A DNA stretch of 64,000 nt from Ancylobacter novellus (GTDB lineage Bacteria; Pseudomonadota; Alphaproteobacteria; Rhizobiales; Methylopilaceae): assembly GCA_003241695.1 (NCBI GenBank), contig QFPN01000008.1, positions 62,001-126,000 of the forward strand, read 5' to 3'. The position numbers and the translations under genes are program-made. Below the pieces are notes generated by a model. The model was given only the letters and a program-made list of their open reading frames with translations, was not told the DNA's origin and searched no databases. Below, in pieces: positions 8,468 to 18,120 of the stretch (position 1 is its first letter; each line of letters opens with the position of its first letter).

Positions 8468-9148
8468 TCAGCCCTCGGGGCGGCGGCAGACGTAGCCGCC
8501 GCCCCGCACCGTCTCGATCGCCGTCTCGGGCACGCCGTGGCGGACGAGCTTGCGGCGCAGGCGCGTGACGCGGTTGTCGATCGAACGGTCGAGCGGATCG
8601 GAGCCTTGCGCCGGCGCGAGCCGCAGCAGTTCGTCGCGCGTCAGCACCCGCCCGGCGTTGATCGCGAACGCGACCACAAGGTCGATCTCCGAGCCCGACA
8701 GGTCGATCGGCTCGCCCTTGGCGTCGAAGACCTTCCATTTCTTCAGGTCGACGGTGCAGCCGCCGAAGGAGGCGACGTCGCCCAGCGTGCGCCGGCGCCG
8801 CAGCACCGCCTCGATCCGCGCGGCGAGCTCGGCCGGCGAGAACGGCTTCGTCACGTAGTCGTCGGCGCCGATCTCGAGGCCGACGACCCGGTCCACCACT
8901 TCCGTCTCGCCCGTCAGCATAATGATTCCGACGTCGTGGTCGGCGCGCAGCCAGCGGGCGAGCGCGAGGCCGTCCTCGCCCGGCAGCGACAGGTCGAGGA
9001 TGACGAGGTCCGCGCCGCTGCGCCCCATCCGCTCGCGCAGCGAACGCCCGTCGCCGACGGCGTCGACCTCGTGGCCGCGCCCGCCAAGATAATCGACGAG
9101 CATGGCGGCGAGGCCCGGCTCGTCGTCGCACACGATGAGACGCGCCAT
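8468..9148 (-). CDS. OmpR-family response regulator
   Basis: About 226 residues from the ATG at 9148 (MARLIVCDDE). A GTG 13 codons upstream at 9187 is possible but has no ribosome-binding site. The receiver domain has the acidic pair CDDE, the phosphoacceptor in VILDLSLPGEDG, the Thr in IMLTGET and Lys in VTKPF. It is followed by a winged-helix DNA-binding domain with RSIDNRVTRLRRKL and a terminal GGGYV wing. It is transcribed away from the hybrid kinase at 9324, which is its most likely partner, and its 3' end faces the RTX gene 19 bp away. Confidence 0.9.
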   Translation of the reverse strand: MARLIVCDDEPGLAAMLVDYLGGRGHEVDAVGDGRSLRERMGRSGADLVILDLSLPGEDGLALARWLRADHDVGIIMLTGETEVVDRVVGLEIGADDYVTKPFSPAELAARIEAVLRRRRTLGDVASFGGCTVDLKKWKVFDAKGEPIDLSGSEIDLVVAFAINAGRVLTRDELLRLAPAQGSDPLDRSIDNRVTRLRRKLVRHGVPETAIETVRGGGYVCRRPEG

Positions 9149-9323
9149 CGGCTGGTCCGGAAAAGCAGGATCGACGAAGGCCGGCACTTGAGCAGATCAT
9201 GACGCGCGCCGCAATTCACGGAGCGGAGATGGACAATCGCGGCCGGCGGCCGGCCGCGGTCGACCCGCGGCGGCGCGACATCGGACTGAAACAGAGGACC
9301 GCGAGCCTCTTGCCGCGGCGAAC

Positions 9324-11324
9324 ATGCGGGCGGGCGGATTGCAGACGAAGATCGAAACGGCGGATGCGAGCGGAGACGCGGCGTCGGACGGCGACGAAAG
9401 GATCGCGGCGCTCGCGGCCGAGCGGGATCTCTTCCTCGCCGCGATCCAGAGCCTTCCGGACGGGCTGGCGATCTTCGACGCCCAAGATCGCTTCGTCTAT
9501 TTCAACGCGCACTATCCGGAACATCTCATGCCGAACCTGCGGGCCGAGATCGCGATCGGACGACGCTTCCCGGACGCGCTCGACGCCGCGGAGGCCGCCG
9601 GCCCCGTCTATCACCCCGACCTCGGCCCGGACTTCGCCGCGCGCCGGATCGCGCGCCGCGCAACGGTGACCGCGGGCGCGGCGGACGACCACGTCCATCG
9701 TCTCGCGGACGGCCGCTGGGTGCGCGTGCGCGAGCGCCGCATGGCGGACGGCGGCCTGGTGCTCCTCACCAGCGACGTCACCGAACGGACGCTGGCTGAC
9801 GAAAGGCTGAAGCGCAGCGAGGCGCGCTACCGCGCCGTCGTCGACACCCAGACCGAGTTCGTTGCCCGTTTCCGGCCCGACGGCCGCACCACCTTCGTCA
9901 ACTCCGCCTACTGCCGCTACATGGAGATGACCGAGGAGGAGCTGACTTCCGAGGCGTATGACGGCTTCTCCCTGATCGCGCCCGAGGATCAGGACCGGCA
10001 CGCCGCGCATCTCAAATCGCTGACGCCCGAGACCCCGACCTCCACGACCTCCTTCCGCGCCGTTCTCGACGGCGGCCGGGAGCGCTGGGAGGAATGGACC
10101 GACACCGGCCTGTTCGACGAACGCGGCGAACTCGTCGAGATGCAGTCGGTCGGCCGCGACGTCTCCGAACGTCGCCGGGCCGAGGCCGCGATGCGCGAGA
10201 GCCGCGCCGAGCTCGAAAAGCAGCGCGCCGCCATGCACCAGAACGAGAAGCTCGCCGCGCTCGGCTCGCTGCTCGCGGGCGTCGCGCACGAGATGAACAA
10301 CCCGCTGTCGATCGTGGTCGGCTATTCGCAGATGCTCGCCGAACTCGCGGCCGACGAGCCGACCCGCCGGCGCGCGCAGGAGATCAACGTCGCGGCCGAG
10401 CGCTGCGCGCGGATCGTGAAGAGCTTCCTCGCCATGGCGCGCTCGAAGCCGGTCGAGCGCCGCCCCGCCAGCCTGGACGCCATCGTCGACAGCGTGCTGG
10501 AGCTCGCCGGCTACGGGCTGCGGCGCGCCGGGGTCTCGGTCGCGCGCTCGCGCGCCGAGGACGCGCCGCCGGTCTTCGTAGACGAGGACCAGATCCATCA
10601 GGTCGTGATGAACCTCGTGCTGAACGCCCAGCAGGCGCTCGAAGGCGTCGACGCGCCGACGCTGTCGATCGCGACCGAGGCGGCGGACGGCCAGGCGGTC
10701 CTGACCGTCGCCGACAACGGCTGCGGCATGGACGAGACCGTCCGCGCGCGCGCCTTCGAGCCCTTCTTCACCACCAAGCCGCAAGGGGTCGGCACCGGTG
10801 TCGGCCTGTCGATCTGCCACGGCATCGTCACAGCCCATGACGGCGCGATCGAACTCGCGAGCGCGCCGGGCGAAGGAACGCGGTTCCGCGTCGCGCTGCC
10901 GGCGCGCCATGGCGAGCGGACGGAGGAGCCGGCGGGCGAGGAACGCCCGCTTTCCGGGCGCCTGCTCGTGGTCGACGACGAGCCGCTGATCGCGAGCCTG
11001 ATCCAGTCGGCCTTCGCTCGGGATCCGGTCGAGATCGTGACGGAGAGTTCGAGCCGGGCGGCCCTCGCGCGGCTCGAAGGCGAGCCGTTCGACGCTCTGC
11101 TCGTGGATCTGCGGATGCCGGGCATGACGGGCGAGGAGCTGATCGCCGCGGCGCTGGCGATCGTCCCCGGCCTTCAGGGCCGGATCGTGATGATGACGGG
11201 CGACGCGCTCGGGGTCGGCCTCGCGCGCGTCCTCGGCCGGCTGCCGGTGCTCGAAAAGCCGCTTGATCGCCGCGCCGTCCGCGCCGCGCTCGCGGCGGCG
11301 CTCCAAGGCGAGGCCATGGCATGA
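9324..11324 (+). CDS. PAS-domain hybrid sensor histidine kinase
   Basis: 666 residues, apparently cytoplasmic with no membrane helices. There are two PAS domains (about 28-150 and 165-290), then a short coiled coil. The HisKA domain has His322 in GVAHEMNNPLS. The HATPase domain shows DNGCGMDE and GVGTGVGLSI. A C-terminal receiver has Asp595 in LLVDLRMPG and Lys in VLEKPL. The His-box type (HEMNNPL) is that of NtrB/HPK4-like kinases. The stop overlaps the next response regulator as ATGA, so the two form an operon and probably a phosphorelay. The signal sensed by the PAS domains is unknown. Confidence 0.9.
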   Translation: MRAGGLQTKIETADASGDAASDGDERIAALAAERDLFLAAIQSLPDGLAIFDAQDRFVYFNAHYPEHLMPNLRAEIAIGRRFPDALDAAEAAGPVYHPDLGPDFAARRIARRATVTAGAADDHVHRLADGRWVRVRERRMADGGLVLLTSDVTERTLADERLKRSEARYRAVVDTQTEFVARFRPDGRTTFVNSAYCRYMEMTEEELTSEAYDGFSLIAPEDQDRHAAHLKSLTPETPTSTTSFRAVLDGGRERWEEWTDTGLFDERGELVEMQSVGRDVSERRRAEAAMRESRAELEKQRAAMHQNEKLAALGSLLAGVAHEMNNPLSIVVGYSQMLAELAADEPTRRRAQEINVAAERCARIVKSFLAMARSKPVERRPASLDAIVDSVLELAGYGLRRAGVSVARSRAEDAPPVFVDEDQIHQVVMNLVLNAQQALEGVDAPTLSIATEAADGQAVLTVADNGCGMDETVRARAFEPFFTTKPQGVGTGVGLSICHGIVTAHDGAIELASAPGEGTRFRVALPARHGERTEEPAGEERPLSGRLLVVDDEPLIASLIQSAFARDPVEIVTESSSRAALARLEGEPFDALLVDLRMPGMTGEELIAAALAIVPGLQGRIVMMTGDALGVGLARVLGRLPVLEKPLDRRAVRAALAAALQGEAMA

Positions 11325-12025
11325 ACGACGCGCGGCGGATCATCGTGGTCGACGACGAGGCCGGCCTCAGGCGGATGGTCGAGGACTACCTCACCGTCCA
11401 CGGTTTCTCGGTCCGCGCCGCGGACGGCGGCGCGGCGCTCGACGCGCTGCTCGCCGAGGCGCCGGCCGATCTCGTGCTGCTCGACGTCAACATGCCGGGC
11501 GAGGACGGCATCAGCGTCGCCGGCCGGCTGAGGCGCAAGGGCGAGCGGGCCGGCCTGCTGATGCTCACCGCCGCGGGCGACGAGGCCCATCGCGTCGCCG
11601 GGCTCGGCGCCGGGGCGGACGACTATCTCGTGAAGCCGTTCGACCTGCGCGAGTTGCTCGCCCGCATCCGCAGCGTGCTGCGCCGCCTGCCGGCGCGCCC
11701 GGAGACCGCGCCGCCGCCCTCGCGCGACGTCGCGATGGGGGTGTGCCGCCTCGACCTCGACGGCCGCCGCCTGCTCGGCCGCGACGGGGCGGCGGTCACG
11801 CTGAGCGCGATGGAGTACGAGCTGCTCGAGGCCTTCGCGCGCCATCCGCGCCAGATCCTGTCGCGCGACCGGCTCTGCCAGCTCGCCCACGGCCGCGCGC
11901 TGTCGGACGCGGAGCGCAGCGTCGACATCCGGATCTCCCGGCTCCGCAAGAAGCTCGAACCGAACCCGGCCGAGCCGAGGCACCTGCGCACCATCCGCGG
12001 CGAAGGCTACGTGTTCGAGCCCTGA
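11321..12025 (+). CDS. OmpR-family response regulator
   Basis: 234 residues, translationally coupled (ATGA) to the hybrid kinase. The receiver has VVDDEAG, the phosphoacceptor in LLDVNMPGEDG, Thr in LMLTAAG and Lys in LVKPF. The winged helix has SVDIRISRLRKKL and ends GEGYVFEP. Its effector domain resembles that of the regulator at 8468, so the locus has one kinase and two DNA-binding outputs. The regulon is not deducible. Confidence 0.92.
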   Translation: MNDARRIIVVDDEAGLRRMVEDYLTVHGFSVRAADGGAALDALLAEAPADLVLLDVNMPGEDGISVAGRLRRKGERAGLLMLTAAGDEAHRVAGLGAGADDYLVKPFDLRELLARIRSVLRRLPARPETAPPPSRDVAMGVCRLDLDGRRLLGRDGAAVTLSAMEYELLEAFARHPRQILSRDRLCQLAHGRALSDAERSVDIRISRLRKKLEPNPAEPRHLRTIRGEGYVFEP

Positions 12026-12032
12026 CGGCCCG

Positions 12033-12470
12033 CTATCGCGGCGCCGGCCGTCCGGCCGCGGCGAACTCGGCCTCGAACCGCCCCTGCCCGGTCTGCGCCG
12101 AACAGGAGGTCCTGCCCGCGCCGGGCGTCGGCCCTCCGAAACGGCAGGCGCCGGTCGCAGGGATCGCGTTCGGCTCCCTGTCGGGAACGCCGATGTTCAC
12201 GAAGCCGACCGGCCACGGCGCGCCGGACGCGACGTCGGCCCGGCGGCCGCTGAAGCCGATCATCGTGCGCCCCGCATTGAAGATTACGAACAGCGTGCCG
12301 TCCGGCAGCGTCATGGTGGAGACCTTGCCGGCGCAGCTCGCCGTGGCGTCCTGTCCGGCGACGACGAGCTTCGAGCACGTCCCCTGGCCCGACCGCGGCG
12401 CGGGCGCGCTCTGCGCCGAGGCGCAGGCGGGAATCAGCGACAGCGAAACGGCGGCGGCGAGGATGCGCAT
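12033..12470 (-). CDS. Small secreted protein, four cysteines, unknown function
   Basis: 145 residues. A signal peptide covers about residues 1-19 (AAAVSLSLIPACASA). The mature part has four cysteines (C32, C46, C109, C123) that could form two disulfides, and a central MTLPDGTLFVIFNAGRTMIG stretch of beta character. It converges with the response regulator at 12025 (7 bp apart). I recognise no named family. A periplasmic or secreted location follows from the signal peptide only. Confidence 0.65.
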   Translation of the reverse strand: MRILAAAVSLSLIPACASAQSAPAPRSGQGTCSKLVVAGQDATASCAGKVSTMTLPDGTLFVIFNAGRTMIGFSGRRADVASGAPWPVGFVNIGVPDREPNAIPATGACRFGGPTPGAGRTSCSAQTGQGRFEAEFAAAGRPAPR

Positions 12471-12552
12471 GGCGCGAAGCTGCCCCGCCAGCCGCGAAAG
12501 GGCAACGCCCGAGGTCCGGCTTTCTCCGCGCCGTCCGCGCGGAACGAAGGCG

Positions 12553-13512
12553 TCAGGCGGGTTTGGCCGCGCCGTCGCCGAGATGGGAGAGCGCCTCTTC
12601 GGAGCGGGCCTGCGCGCGGATCTTCTTGCGCGCCATCAGCGCGGCGTTGACCTCGGCCCCGAGAATGAAGAGCGCGGCGCTCGCGTTGAGGAACACGATC
12701 GCGGTCATGACGCCGGCGAGACCGGCGTAGGTCGAGGCGTAGTTCGCGAAATGCGACAGGTAGACCGAGAACAGGGTCGCGCCGAGGATCCAGAAGGCGA
12801 CCGTCAGCACCACGCCCGGCAGCACCTGCGCGACCGTCCGCCGCCCGCCCGGCAGCCAGAGATGCGTCAGCGTGAGCCCGCCGGTCACCACCAGAATGGT
12901 GAGCGTGTAGCGCGCCACGTCGCCGATGGTCTCGTAGCTGACGAAGCGGGCGGCGTATTCCGGAAAGGCGTTCGAGACGTAATTGAGCGCGACGCCCCAC
13001 AGGATCGGCCAGGCGACGATGAAGATCGCCACCATCACGAGCCCGAAGGCGCCGAGCGCCACGAACCACATGCTCTGCAGCCGCGACAGCCAGATCGGCT
13101 TGGAGGTGGGCGAATCATAGGCCCGGCCGAGCGCGATCCGCAGCGACTCGACCGCCGAGGACGTCACCCACAGCGTCAGCAGCACGCCCACTGTCAACAC
13201 GCCGCCTCGCGGGGTGGTCAGCACCTTGTCGACCTCGCCCGCGAGCGGGCCGGCGACGCCCGCCGGCCAGGTGTCGAAGATCAGGTGTACGATCGAGGCC
13301 GAGGCCTCGCCCGCGCCGAGGAAGGCCGCGAGCGCGGTGACGAAGATCAGGAACGGAAAGATCGCGAGCAGCGCCGACATGGCGACATGGGCGGCGATCG
13401 CCCAGCCGTAATGCGCCTCGAAGCGCCGCAGCACGTCGAAGGTCAGCGGCATGAGCGTGCGGATAAGGTCGCGCGGCCGAGAGATCATGCGGCGAAAAGG
13501 TAGCGCGATCAT
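12553..13512 (-). CDS. YihY/virulence factor BrkB family membrane protein
   Basis: 319 residues with about six hydrophobic segments and the family pattern: an N-terminal amphipathic region, FVTALAAFLGAGEA, then WVTSSAVESLRIALGRAY and a late FLNASAALFILGAEVNA. The family was once misnamed RNase BN. It is an inner-membrane protein of uncertain function. Monocistronic by context, divergent from the EamA transporter. Confidence 0.88.
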   Translation of the reverse strand: MIALPFRRMISRPRDLIRTLMPLTFDVLRRFEAHYGWAIAAHVAMSALLAIFPFLIFVTALAAFLGAGEASASIVHLIFDTWPAGVAGPLAGEVDKVLTTPRGGVLTVGVLLTLWVTSSAVESLRIALGRAYDSPTSKPIWLSRLQSMWFVALGAFGLVMVAIFIVAWPILWGVALNYVSNAFPEYAARFVSYETIGDVARYTLTILVVTGGLTLTHLWLPGGRRTVAQVLPGVVLTVAFWILGATLFSVYLSHFANYASTYAGLAGVMTAIVFLNASAALFILGAEVNAALMARKKIRAQARSEEALSHLGDGAAKPA

Positions 13513-13742
13513 GGCGAAGGGGGAGTCCGGCGCCCCGCACTGATTTTGGGCTCGGAGGCCGTTCGGGAGCTTACTCCCGAACCATCGCCGTCATGTCCGG
13601 CCGCAGACCGGGCGCCGACGACGTCCACGCAGCTCCTGAAGGAGGCCCATCGTTTTCGCTGATCCGAGCATCACCGAAACGCGCTTGCCTTGAGGGGCCG
13701 CGCGGCCCAGTGAGATCGTCGCCCCCGCAGAAACTCGCCGCC

Positions 13743-14681
13743 ATGCTCCTCCGCCTGCTCCCCGTCGTCTTCATCGTGATCTGGTCGACGGGCTGGATCG
13801 TCGGCAAATACGCGGTCCCGCACGCCGATCCGCTGACCTTCCTCGCGCTGCGCTACGCCTGCGCGCTGGCGCTGCTGGCGCCGGCCGCGCTGCTGCTCGG
13901 GGCGCGCTGGCCCGCGACCCCGCGGCTCTGGGGCCACGCCTTCCTGAACGGCGTGATGCTGCACGGCGCCTATCTCGGCGGCGTCTGGTGGGCGATCGCC
14001 CATGGCGTGCCGGCGGGCGTCTCGGCGCTGATCGCGGCGCTCCAGCCGCTGTTCACGGCGCTCGCGGCCGGGCCGCTGCTCGGCGAGCGGCTGACGCGCA
14101 AGCGCTGGATCGGCGTCGCCCTCGGCTTCGCGGGCGTCGGCCTCGTGGTCTGGCCGAAGCTGACGGGGTCGCTGCCGCTCGGCCTGCCGCTCGCGGTGAA
14201 CGTCATCGCGATGGTCGCGGTCACTGCCGCGACGCTGCACCAGAAGCGGGCGCTCGCGGGCGTCGATCTCAAGGCGCTTGCGCCTGCGCAGTATCTCGGC
14301 GCGCTCGCCGTCACGATCCCGCTCATTCCGCTGATCGGCGAATTCCGCTTCGACGCCACGCCGGAAGCCTTCGCGGCGCTCGGCTGGTCGGTGCTGGTGC
14401 TGTCGATCGCCGCGATCATGCTGATGCTCGTCATGATCGAGCGCGGCGAGGTGTCGCGCATGGCGGCGCTGATCTACCTGGTGCCGCCGGTCGCAGCGCT
14501 TCAGGCCTGGGGAATGTTCGGCGAGACGCTCGGTCCCGTGCAGTTCGCCGGCATGGGGCTTGCTGCGGTCGGAGTCGCGCTCGCAAACGGCTCCGGAGCG
14601 CCCGCGTCCGCCGAAGGGTGCATTGCGGCGAAGACATCGGATGACGAGGATGCGGCCGAAACGATCCGTCGGCCCGCCTGA
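13743..14681 (+). CDS. EamA/DMT-superfamily permease
   Basis: 312 residues with ten predicted membrane helices in two EamA repeats (IVIWSTGWIVGKYAVPHADP early, and LIYLVPPVAALQAWGMFGE in the second half). It is a drug/metabolite-type exporter of unknown substrate. ATG at 13743 is chosen because the helix-forming sequence MLLRLLPVVFIVIWSTGW begins there. The preceding 150 nt in frame encode no credible protein. The C-terminal 30 residues after the last helix are polar and unusual. A TTCGGGAG/CTCCCGAA hairpin lies at 13562-13581 upstream. Confidence 0.85.
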   Translation: MLLRLLPVVFIVIWSTGWIVGKYAVPHADPLTFLALRYACALALLAPAALLLGARWPATPRLWGHAFLNGVMLHGAYLGGVWWAIAHGVPAGVSALIAALQPLFTALAAGPLLGERLTRKRWIGVALGFAGVGLVVWPKLTGSLPLGLPLAVNVIAMVAVTAATLHQKRALAGVDLKALAPAQYLGALAVTIPLIPLIGEFRFDATPEAFAALGWSVLVLSIAAIMLMLVMIERGEVSRMAALIYLVPPVAALQAWGMFGETLGPVQFAGMGLAAVGVALANGSGAPASAEGCIAAKTSDDEDAAETIRRPA

Positions 14682-14745
14682 TCGCGTTCCATGGCTTCGC
14701 GCCAGAGGACCGGGGCCGTACGCGCAGGTTCCGGAGACTTTGACG

Positions 14746-16425
14746 ATGACCGCCCAGCCCGCCGCCGCCGTCGCGGCCGACACTCCTGCCGCTCGCCTCG
14801 AGGCCGTGCTGCCGGCGCTCGACGTTCTGCTGAACGAAGCCGTGGCCGCCGTCCGCAGGAAGGTCGTCAAGGACGGCAAGATCGACGGCGACGCGCTCGA
14901 CCGCGAGCAGCGCGCCGGGCACGGCCTCGCCTGGTTCGCCACCTACCGGATGGCGCTGCGCGAGCTGCACCACTGGTCCGAGCGCCTCGCGCAGGAAGGC
15001 CGCTACGGCGACATCGAGGAGCTGATCCTCAAGGTCGGCGCCGCCGAGTATCTGGCCCAGCTCATCGGCGGCGTGCCGATGAACCAGGGCGAGTTCGTCC
15101 GCGCCGCAGACCTCGGCCTCGCGCCGGGCCGCCCGGCCGAGCTTCTCGGCGAGCCCGCGCAGGAGCTCATCGCCGAGGGCGGAACGCCCGAGACGCGCGC
15201 GGCGCTGGTCGCGCTGGTCCGCAAGGCCGACGGCCGCTTCGGCTTCGGAGACTCGGGGCTCGACGAGACCCACGGCCAGTTCCGCGACGAGATGCGGCGC
15301 TTCGCCGAGGCCGAGGTCGTGCCCTACGCCCACGCCTGGCATCTCGCGAACAGCTACATCCCGCTCGAGACGATCCAGAAGCTCTCCGAACTCGGCGTCT
15401 TCGGCCTGACGATCCCCGAGGAATATGGCGGCCTCGGCCTCGGCAAGGAGGCGATGTGCGTCGTCTCCGAGGAGCTCAGCCGCGGCTATATCGGCGTCGG
15501 CTCGCTCGGCACGCGCTCCGAGATCGCCGCTGAGCTGATCATGGGCGGCGGCACCGAGGAGCAGAAGCAGAAATACCTGCCGAAGCTCGCCGACGGCTCC
15601 ATCCTGCCGACCGCGGTGTTCACCGAGCCCAACACCGGCTCCGACCTCGCCTCGCTCAAGACCCGCGCGTCGCGCGACGGCGACGTCTACAAGGTCAACG
15701 GCGCCAAGACCTGGATCACCCATCCGGTCCGCGCCGACCTGATGACCCTTCTGGTGCGCACCGACCCGAACGAGCCCGGCCACCGCGGCCTGTCGATGCT
15801 GCTCGCCGAAAAGCCGCGCGGCGACGACGAGGATCCGTTCCCGGCGCAGGGCATGTCGGGCGGCGAGATCGAGGTGCTCGGCTATCGCGGCATGAAGGAG
15901 TTCGAGATCGGCTTCGACGGCTTCGAGGTGCCGGCCGAGAACCTGCTCGGCGGCGTCGAGGGCCAGGGCTTCAAGCAGCTCATGAAGACCTTCGAGAGCG
16001 CCCGCATCCAGACCGCGGCGCGCGCGGTCGGCGTGGCGCAGTCGGCGCTCGACATCGGACTGCGCTACGCCGAGGAGCGCGTGCAGTTCAAGAAGCCGCT
16101 CGCCGACTTCCCGCGCGTCGCCGACAAGCTCGCGATGATGGCGGCCGAGGTGCAGATCGCGCGCCAGATCACCTATTTCGCCGCGCGCGAGAAGGACAAG
16201 GACCACCGCTGCGACCTCGAGGCCGGCATGGCGAAGCTGCTCGCGGCACGCGTCGCCTGGGCGGCCGCCGACAACGCGCTGCAGATCCACGGCGGCAACG
16301 GCTTCGCGCTCGAATACCAGATCTCGCGGGTGCTCTGCGACAGCCGCATCCTCAACATCTTCGAGGGCGCGGCCGAGATCCAGGCGCACGTCATCGCCCG
16401 CCGCCTGCTGGAGCAGGGGGCGTAA
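14746..16425 (+). CDS. mcd: (2S)-methylsuccinyl-CoA dehydrogenase
   Basis: 559 residues. An acyl-CoA dehydrogenase with an N-terminal extension of about 160 residues, the length and layout of Mcd of the ethylmalonyl-CoA pathway. Mcd oxidises (2S)-methylsuccinyl-CoA to mesaconyl-CoA. The ACAD signatures FTEPNTGSDLASLKT (about residue 292) and HGGNGFALEYQISRVLCD near the C-terminus are present. ATG at 14746 matches the family length, and the longer frame upstream overlaps the EamA gene. The pathway partner ethylmalonyl-CoA mutase is 7.4 kb downstream on the same strand, which supports the specific assignment over a generic acyl-CoA dehydrogenase. Confidence 0.87.
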   Translation: MTAQPAAAVAADTPAARLEAVLPALDVLLNEAVAAVRRKVVKDGKIDGDALDREQRAGHGLAWFATYRMALRELHHWSERLAQEGRYGDIEELILKVGAAEYLAQLIGGVPMNQGEFVRAADLGLAPGRPAELLGEPAQELIAEGGTPETRAALVALVRKADGRFGFGDSGLDETHGQFRDEMRRFAEAEVVPYAHAWHLANSYIPLETIQKLSELGVFGLTIPEEYGGLGLGKEAMCVVSEELSRGYIGVGSLGTRSEIAAELIMGGGTEEQKQKYLPKLADGSILPTAVFTEPNTGSDLASLKTRASRDGDVYKVNGAKTWITHPVRADLMTLLVRTDPNEPGHRGLSMLLAEKPRGDDEDPFPAQGMSGGEIEVLGYRGMKEFEIGFDGFEVPAENLLGGVEGQGFKQLMKTFESARIQTAARAVGVAQSALDIGLRYAEERVQFKKPLADFPRVADKLAMMAAEVQIARQITYFAAREKDKDHRCDLEAGMAKLLAARVAWAAADNALQIHGGNGFALEYQISRVLCDSRILNIFEGAAEIQAHVIARRLLEQGA

Positions 16426-16438
16426 GAGCCTCCCTCCG

Positions 16439-16471
16439 CCGTCATGCCCGGCGCATGCCGGGCATGACGGG
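16439..16471. repeat. Single palindromic repeat, GTCATGCCCG family
   Basis: CCGTCATGCCCGGC followed by its inverse GCCGGGCATGACGG, a perfect short hairpin in the convergent gap between mcd and the lytic transglycosylase. It could act as a bidirectional transcript end, although there is no T-run. Confidence 0.7.
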
Positions 16472-16482
16472 ATCGGAAGTCC

Positions 16483-17187
16483 CTACCGCTTCGCGAGCCG
16501 CGTCTTCCAGCGGCGTTCGATCTTCGCGTTGAGCGCGCGGATGCGGGCCTCGTGCGCCGCCCAGAAGCGGGCGTCGTCGGAGGCCGTGTGGCGGCCGGGC
16601 CGCCAGCCGAGATAGGGGCCGGGCTTCGCCCGCGTCGTCGTCGGGCGGTCGCCGTCGATCTCCCGGATCGCGACGACGTCGGGGGCGACGCCGTCGGCGA
16701 GCGGGGAGCCGAGGCGCGCGAGATAGGCCTTGGCCCGCAGGCAGTAGGTCGCGGAGAGCGGCGACATGACTTCCGCGCCGTGGCCCGCGCGGTACTTCAT
16801 CAGCGCGCGGCAGAGGTCGCCGTCGGCGAGCTTCCAGGCCTTGGCGAGGTAGCGCACCGCGAAGCGGGCGTTGGTGGCGGGGTCGAACAGCGCGAGCGCC
16901 CCGCCCTCGTGGCCGAGCATCTCGGCGGTCGAGGGCCGGATCTGCATCAGGCCGATCTCGCCCACCGCGCCCACGGCGTCGGGCTGGAAGCCGGTCTCGA
17001 CATAGGCGACCGCCTCCGCGACCTCGGGCGGCAGCCCGCGGGCCGACGCCTCGCGGCGCACGATGTCGACATAGGCCTGACGTTCGGAGAGGCCGCTCGG
17101 GACGGCGAGCGGCGACGGCGCGTCCTGCGCGGCAGCGGCCGAGACCAGCGCGACGAGCGCGAGCGCCGTTCCGATCGTCCGCCTCAT
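16483..17187 (-). CDS. Lytic transglycosylase, SLT domain
   Basis: 234 residues with a signal peptide (cleavage after about residue 20, SAAAAQ). The SLT catalytic domain is at about 40-165: PPEVAEAVAYVETGF contains the catalytic Glu, VGEIGLMQIRPSTAEMLG is the GLMQ motif, and LMKYRAGHG follows. It cleaves peptidoglycan glycan strands in the periplasm. A basic C-terminal tail of about 60 residues follows the domain. It is a clear paralogue of the enzyme at 50374-51189, with nearly the same core motifs. Confidence 0.9.
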   Translation of the reverse strand: MRRTIGTALALVALVSAAAAQDAPSPLAVPSGLSERQAYVDIVRREASARGLPPEVAEAVAYVETGFQPDAVGAVGEIGLMQIRPSTAEMLGHEGGALALFDPATNARFAVRYLAKAWKLADGDLCRALMKYRAGHGAEVMSPLSATYCLRAKAYLARLGSPLADGVAPDVVAIREIDGDRPTTTRAKPGPYLGWRPGRHTASDDARFWAAHEARIRALNAKIERRWKTRLAKR

Positions 17188-17259
17188 GCCGTCCTCGCCA
17201 TTCGCCCGGCAACGACCCTAGCGGCGAAAAGCTGACCGAACCTTGCGCCCGCCGCCCCG

Positions 17260-17352
17260 CGTCCCGGCCTTGAGCCGGGACCCATGAACGGGACCTCGCC
17301 GGACATCCTTGCGGCTGTGGCGTTCATGGGTCCCGGGTCAGGCCCGGGACCC
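17260..17352. repeat. Inverted repeat pair, GTCCCGGCCTTGAGCCGGGAC family
   Basis: GTCCCGGCCTTGAGCCGGGA followed by CCCATGAACG at 17260-17290, with the inverted CGTTCATGGGTCCCGG and GGCCCGGGACCC at 17321-17352. It lies upstream of the transglycosylase and downstream of lemA. The same family fills gaps at 58.0, 59.8 and 61.9 kb. Confidence 0.8.
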
Positions 17353-17375
17353 GGCGCGGTTCGGAAGCGCCGCGA

Positions 17376-17987
17376 TCAGAAGCTCACCTTCGGGGAGGCC
17401 TGGTTTTCCGGCGCGGTCTCGAAGGTCGCCATGGGCTTCGCCTCCGGATAGAGCACGCCCGCGATCCATTTGCCCGGAATGGTCCGGAGCTCGGTGTTGT
17501 AGGCCTGCACCGCCTGGATGTAGTCGCGCCGCGCCACCGCGATGCGGTTCTCGGTGCCCTCGAGCTGGGACTGGAGCGCGAGGAAGTTCTGGTTCGACTT
17601 CAGGTCCGGATAGTTTTCCGAGACCGCGAGCAGCCGTCCGAGCGCGCCGGACAGCTGGGCCTGCGCCTCCTGGAACTTCTTCACCGCCTCGGGGTCGGAG
17701 AGCTTCGAGGCGTCGATCGTGACCTGCGTGGCTTTTGCGCGAGCCTCCACCACCTCGGTCAGCACCTTTTCCTCCTGCCGCGCGAAACCCTTCACGGTCT
17801 CGACGAGGTTCGGGATCAGGTCGGCGCGGCGCTGATACTGGTTCTGCACGTCCGACCAGCGCGCCTTGGCCTGTTCCTCCAGCGTCGGCACGTTGTTGAC
17901 GCCGCAGCCGGCGAGCGAGAGAGCGACCCCGCAGGCGGCGATCAGCGCGAGAAGCCGTCGGAACGGCGCGGAAAGAGCGATGGCCAT
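17376..17987 (-). CDS. LemA family protein
   Basis: 203 residues. A lipoprotein-like or membrane-anchored N-terminus (LIAACGVALSLAGCGVNN, with Cys at about residue 28) is followed by a helical LemA domain (QYQRRADLIPNLVETVKGF, SENYPDLKSNQNFLALQSQL, EGTENRIAVARRDY). LemA proteins are membrane-tethered helical proteins of poorly understood role, often beside a TPM-domain protein. No such partner follows here, since the next gene downstream is the transglycosylase. Confidence 0.92.
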   Translation of the reverse strand: MAIALSAPFRRLLALIAACGVALSLAGCGVNNVPTLEEQAKARWSDVQNQYQRRADLIPNLVETVKGFARQEEKVLTEVVEARAKATQVTIDASKLSDPEAVKKFQEAQAQLSGALGRLLAVSENYPDLKSNQNFLALQSQLEGTENRIAVARRDYIQAVQAYNTELRTIPGKWIAGVLYPEAKPMATFETAPENQASPKVSF

Positions 17988-18120
17988 GATGATCCTCTCG
18001 GGAGACGGCGCGCAAAGCAGGGTTGATCCGCCGAGAGGATTGTCAAGGGCGACGAGCGTGAACCGGAAATGAACGCCCCGGCCGGATCCGGTTCAGCCTC
18101 GGCCCGCTAAGGTCTCCCCA

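Noticed and set aside
9216..11306. 696-codon minus-strand frame opposite the hybrid kinase
   Set aside because: Low-complexity shadow. The plus frame contains intact PAS, HisKA, HATPase and receiver motifs.
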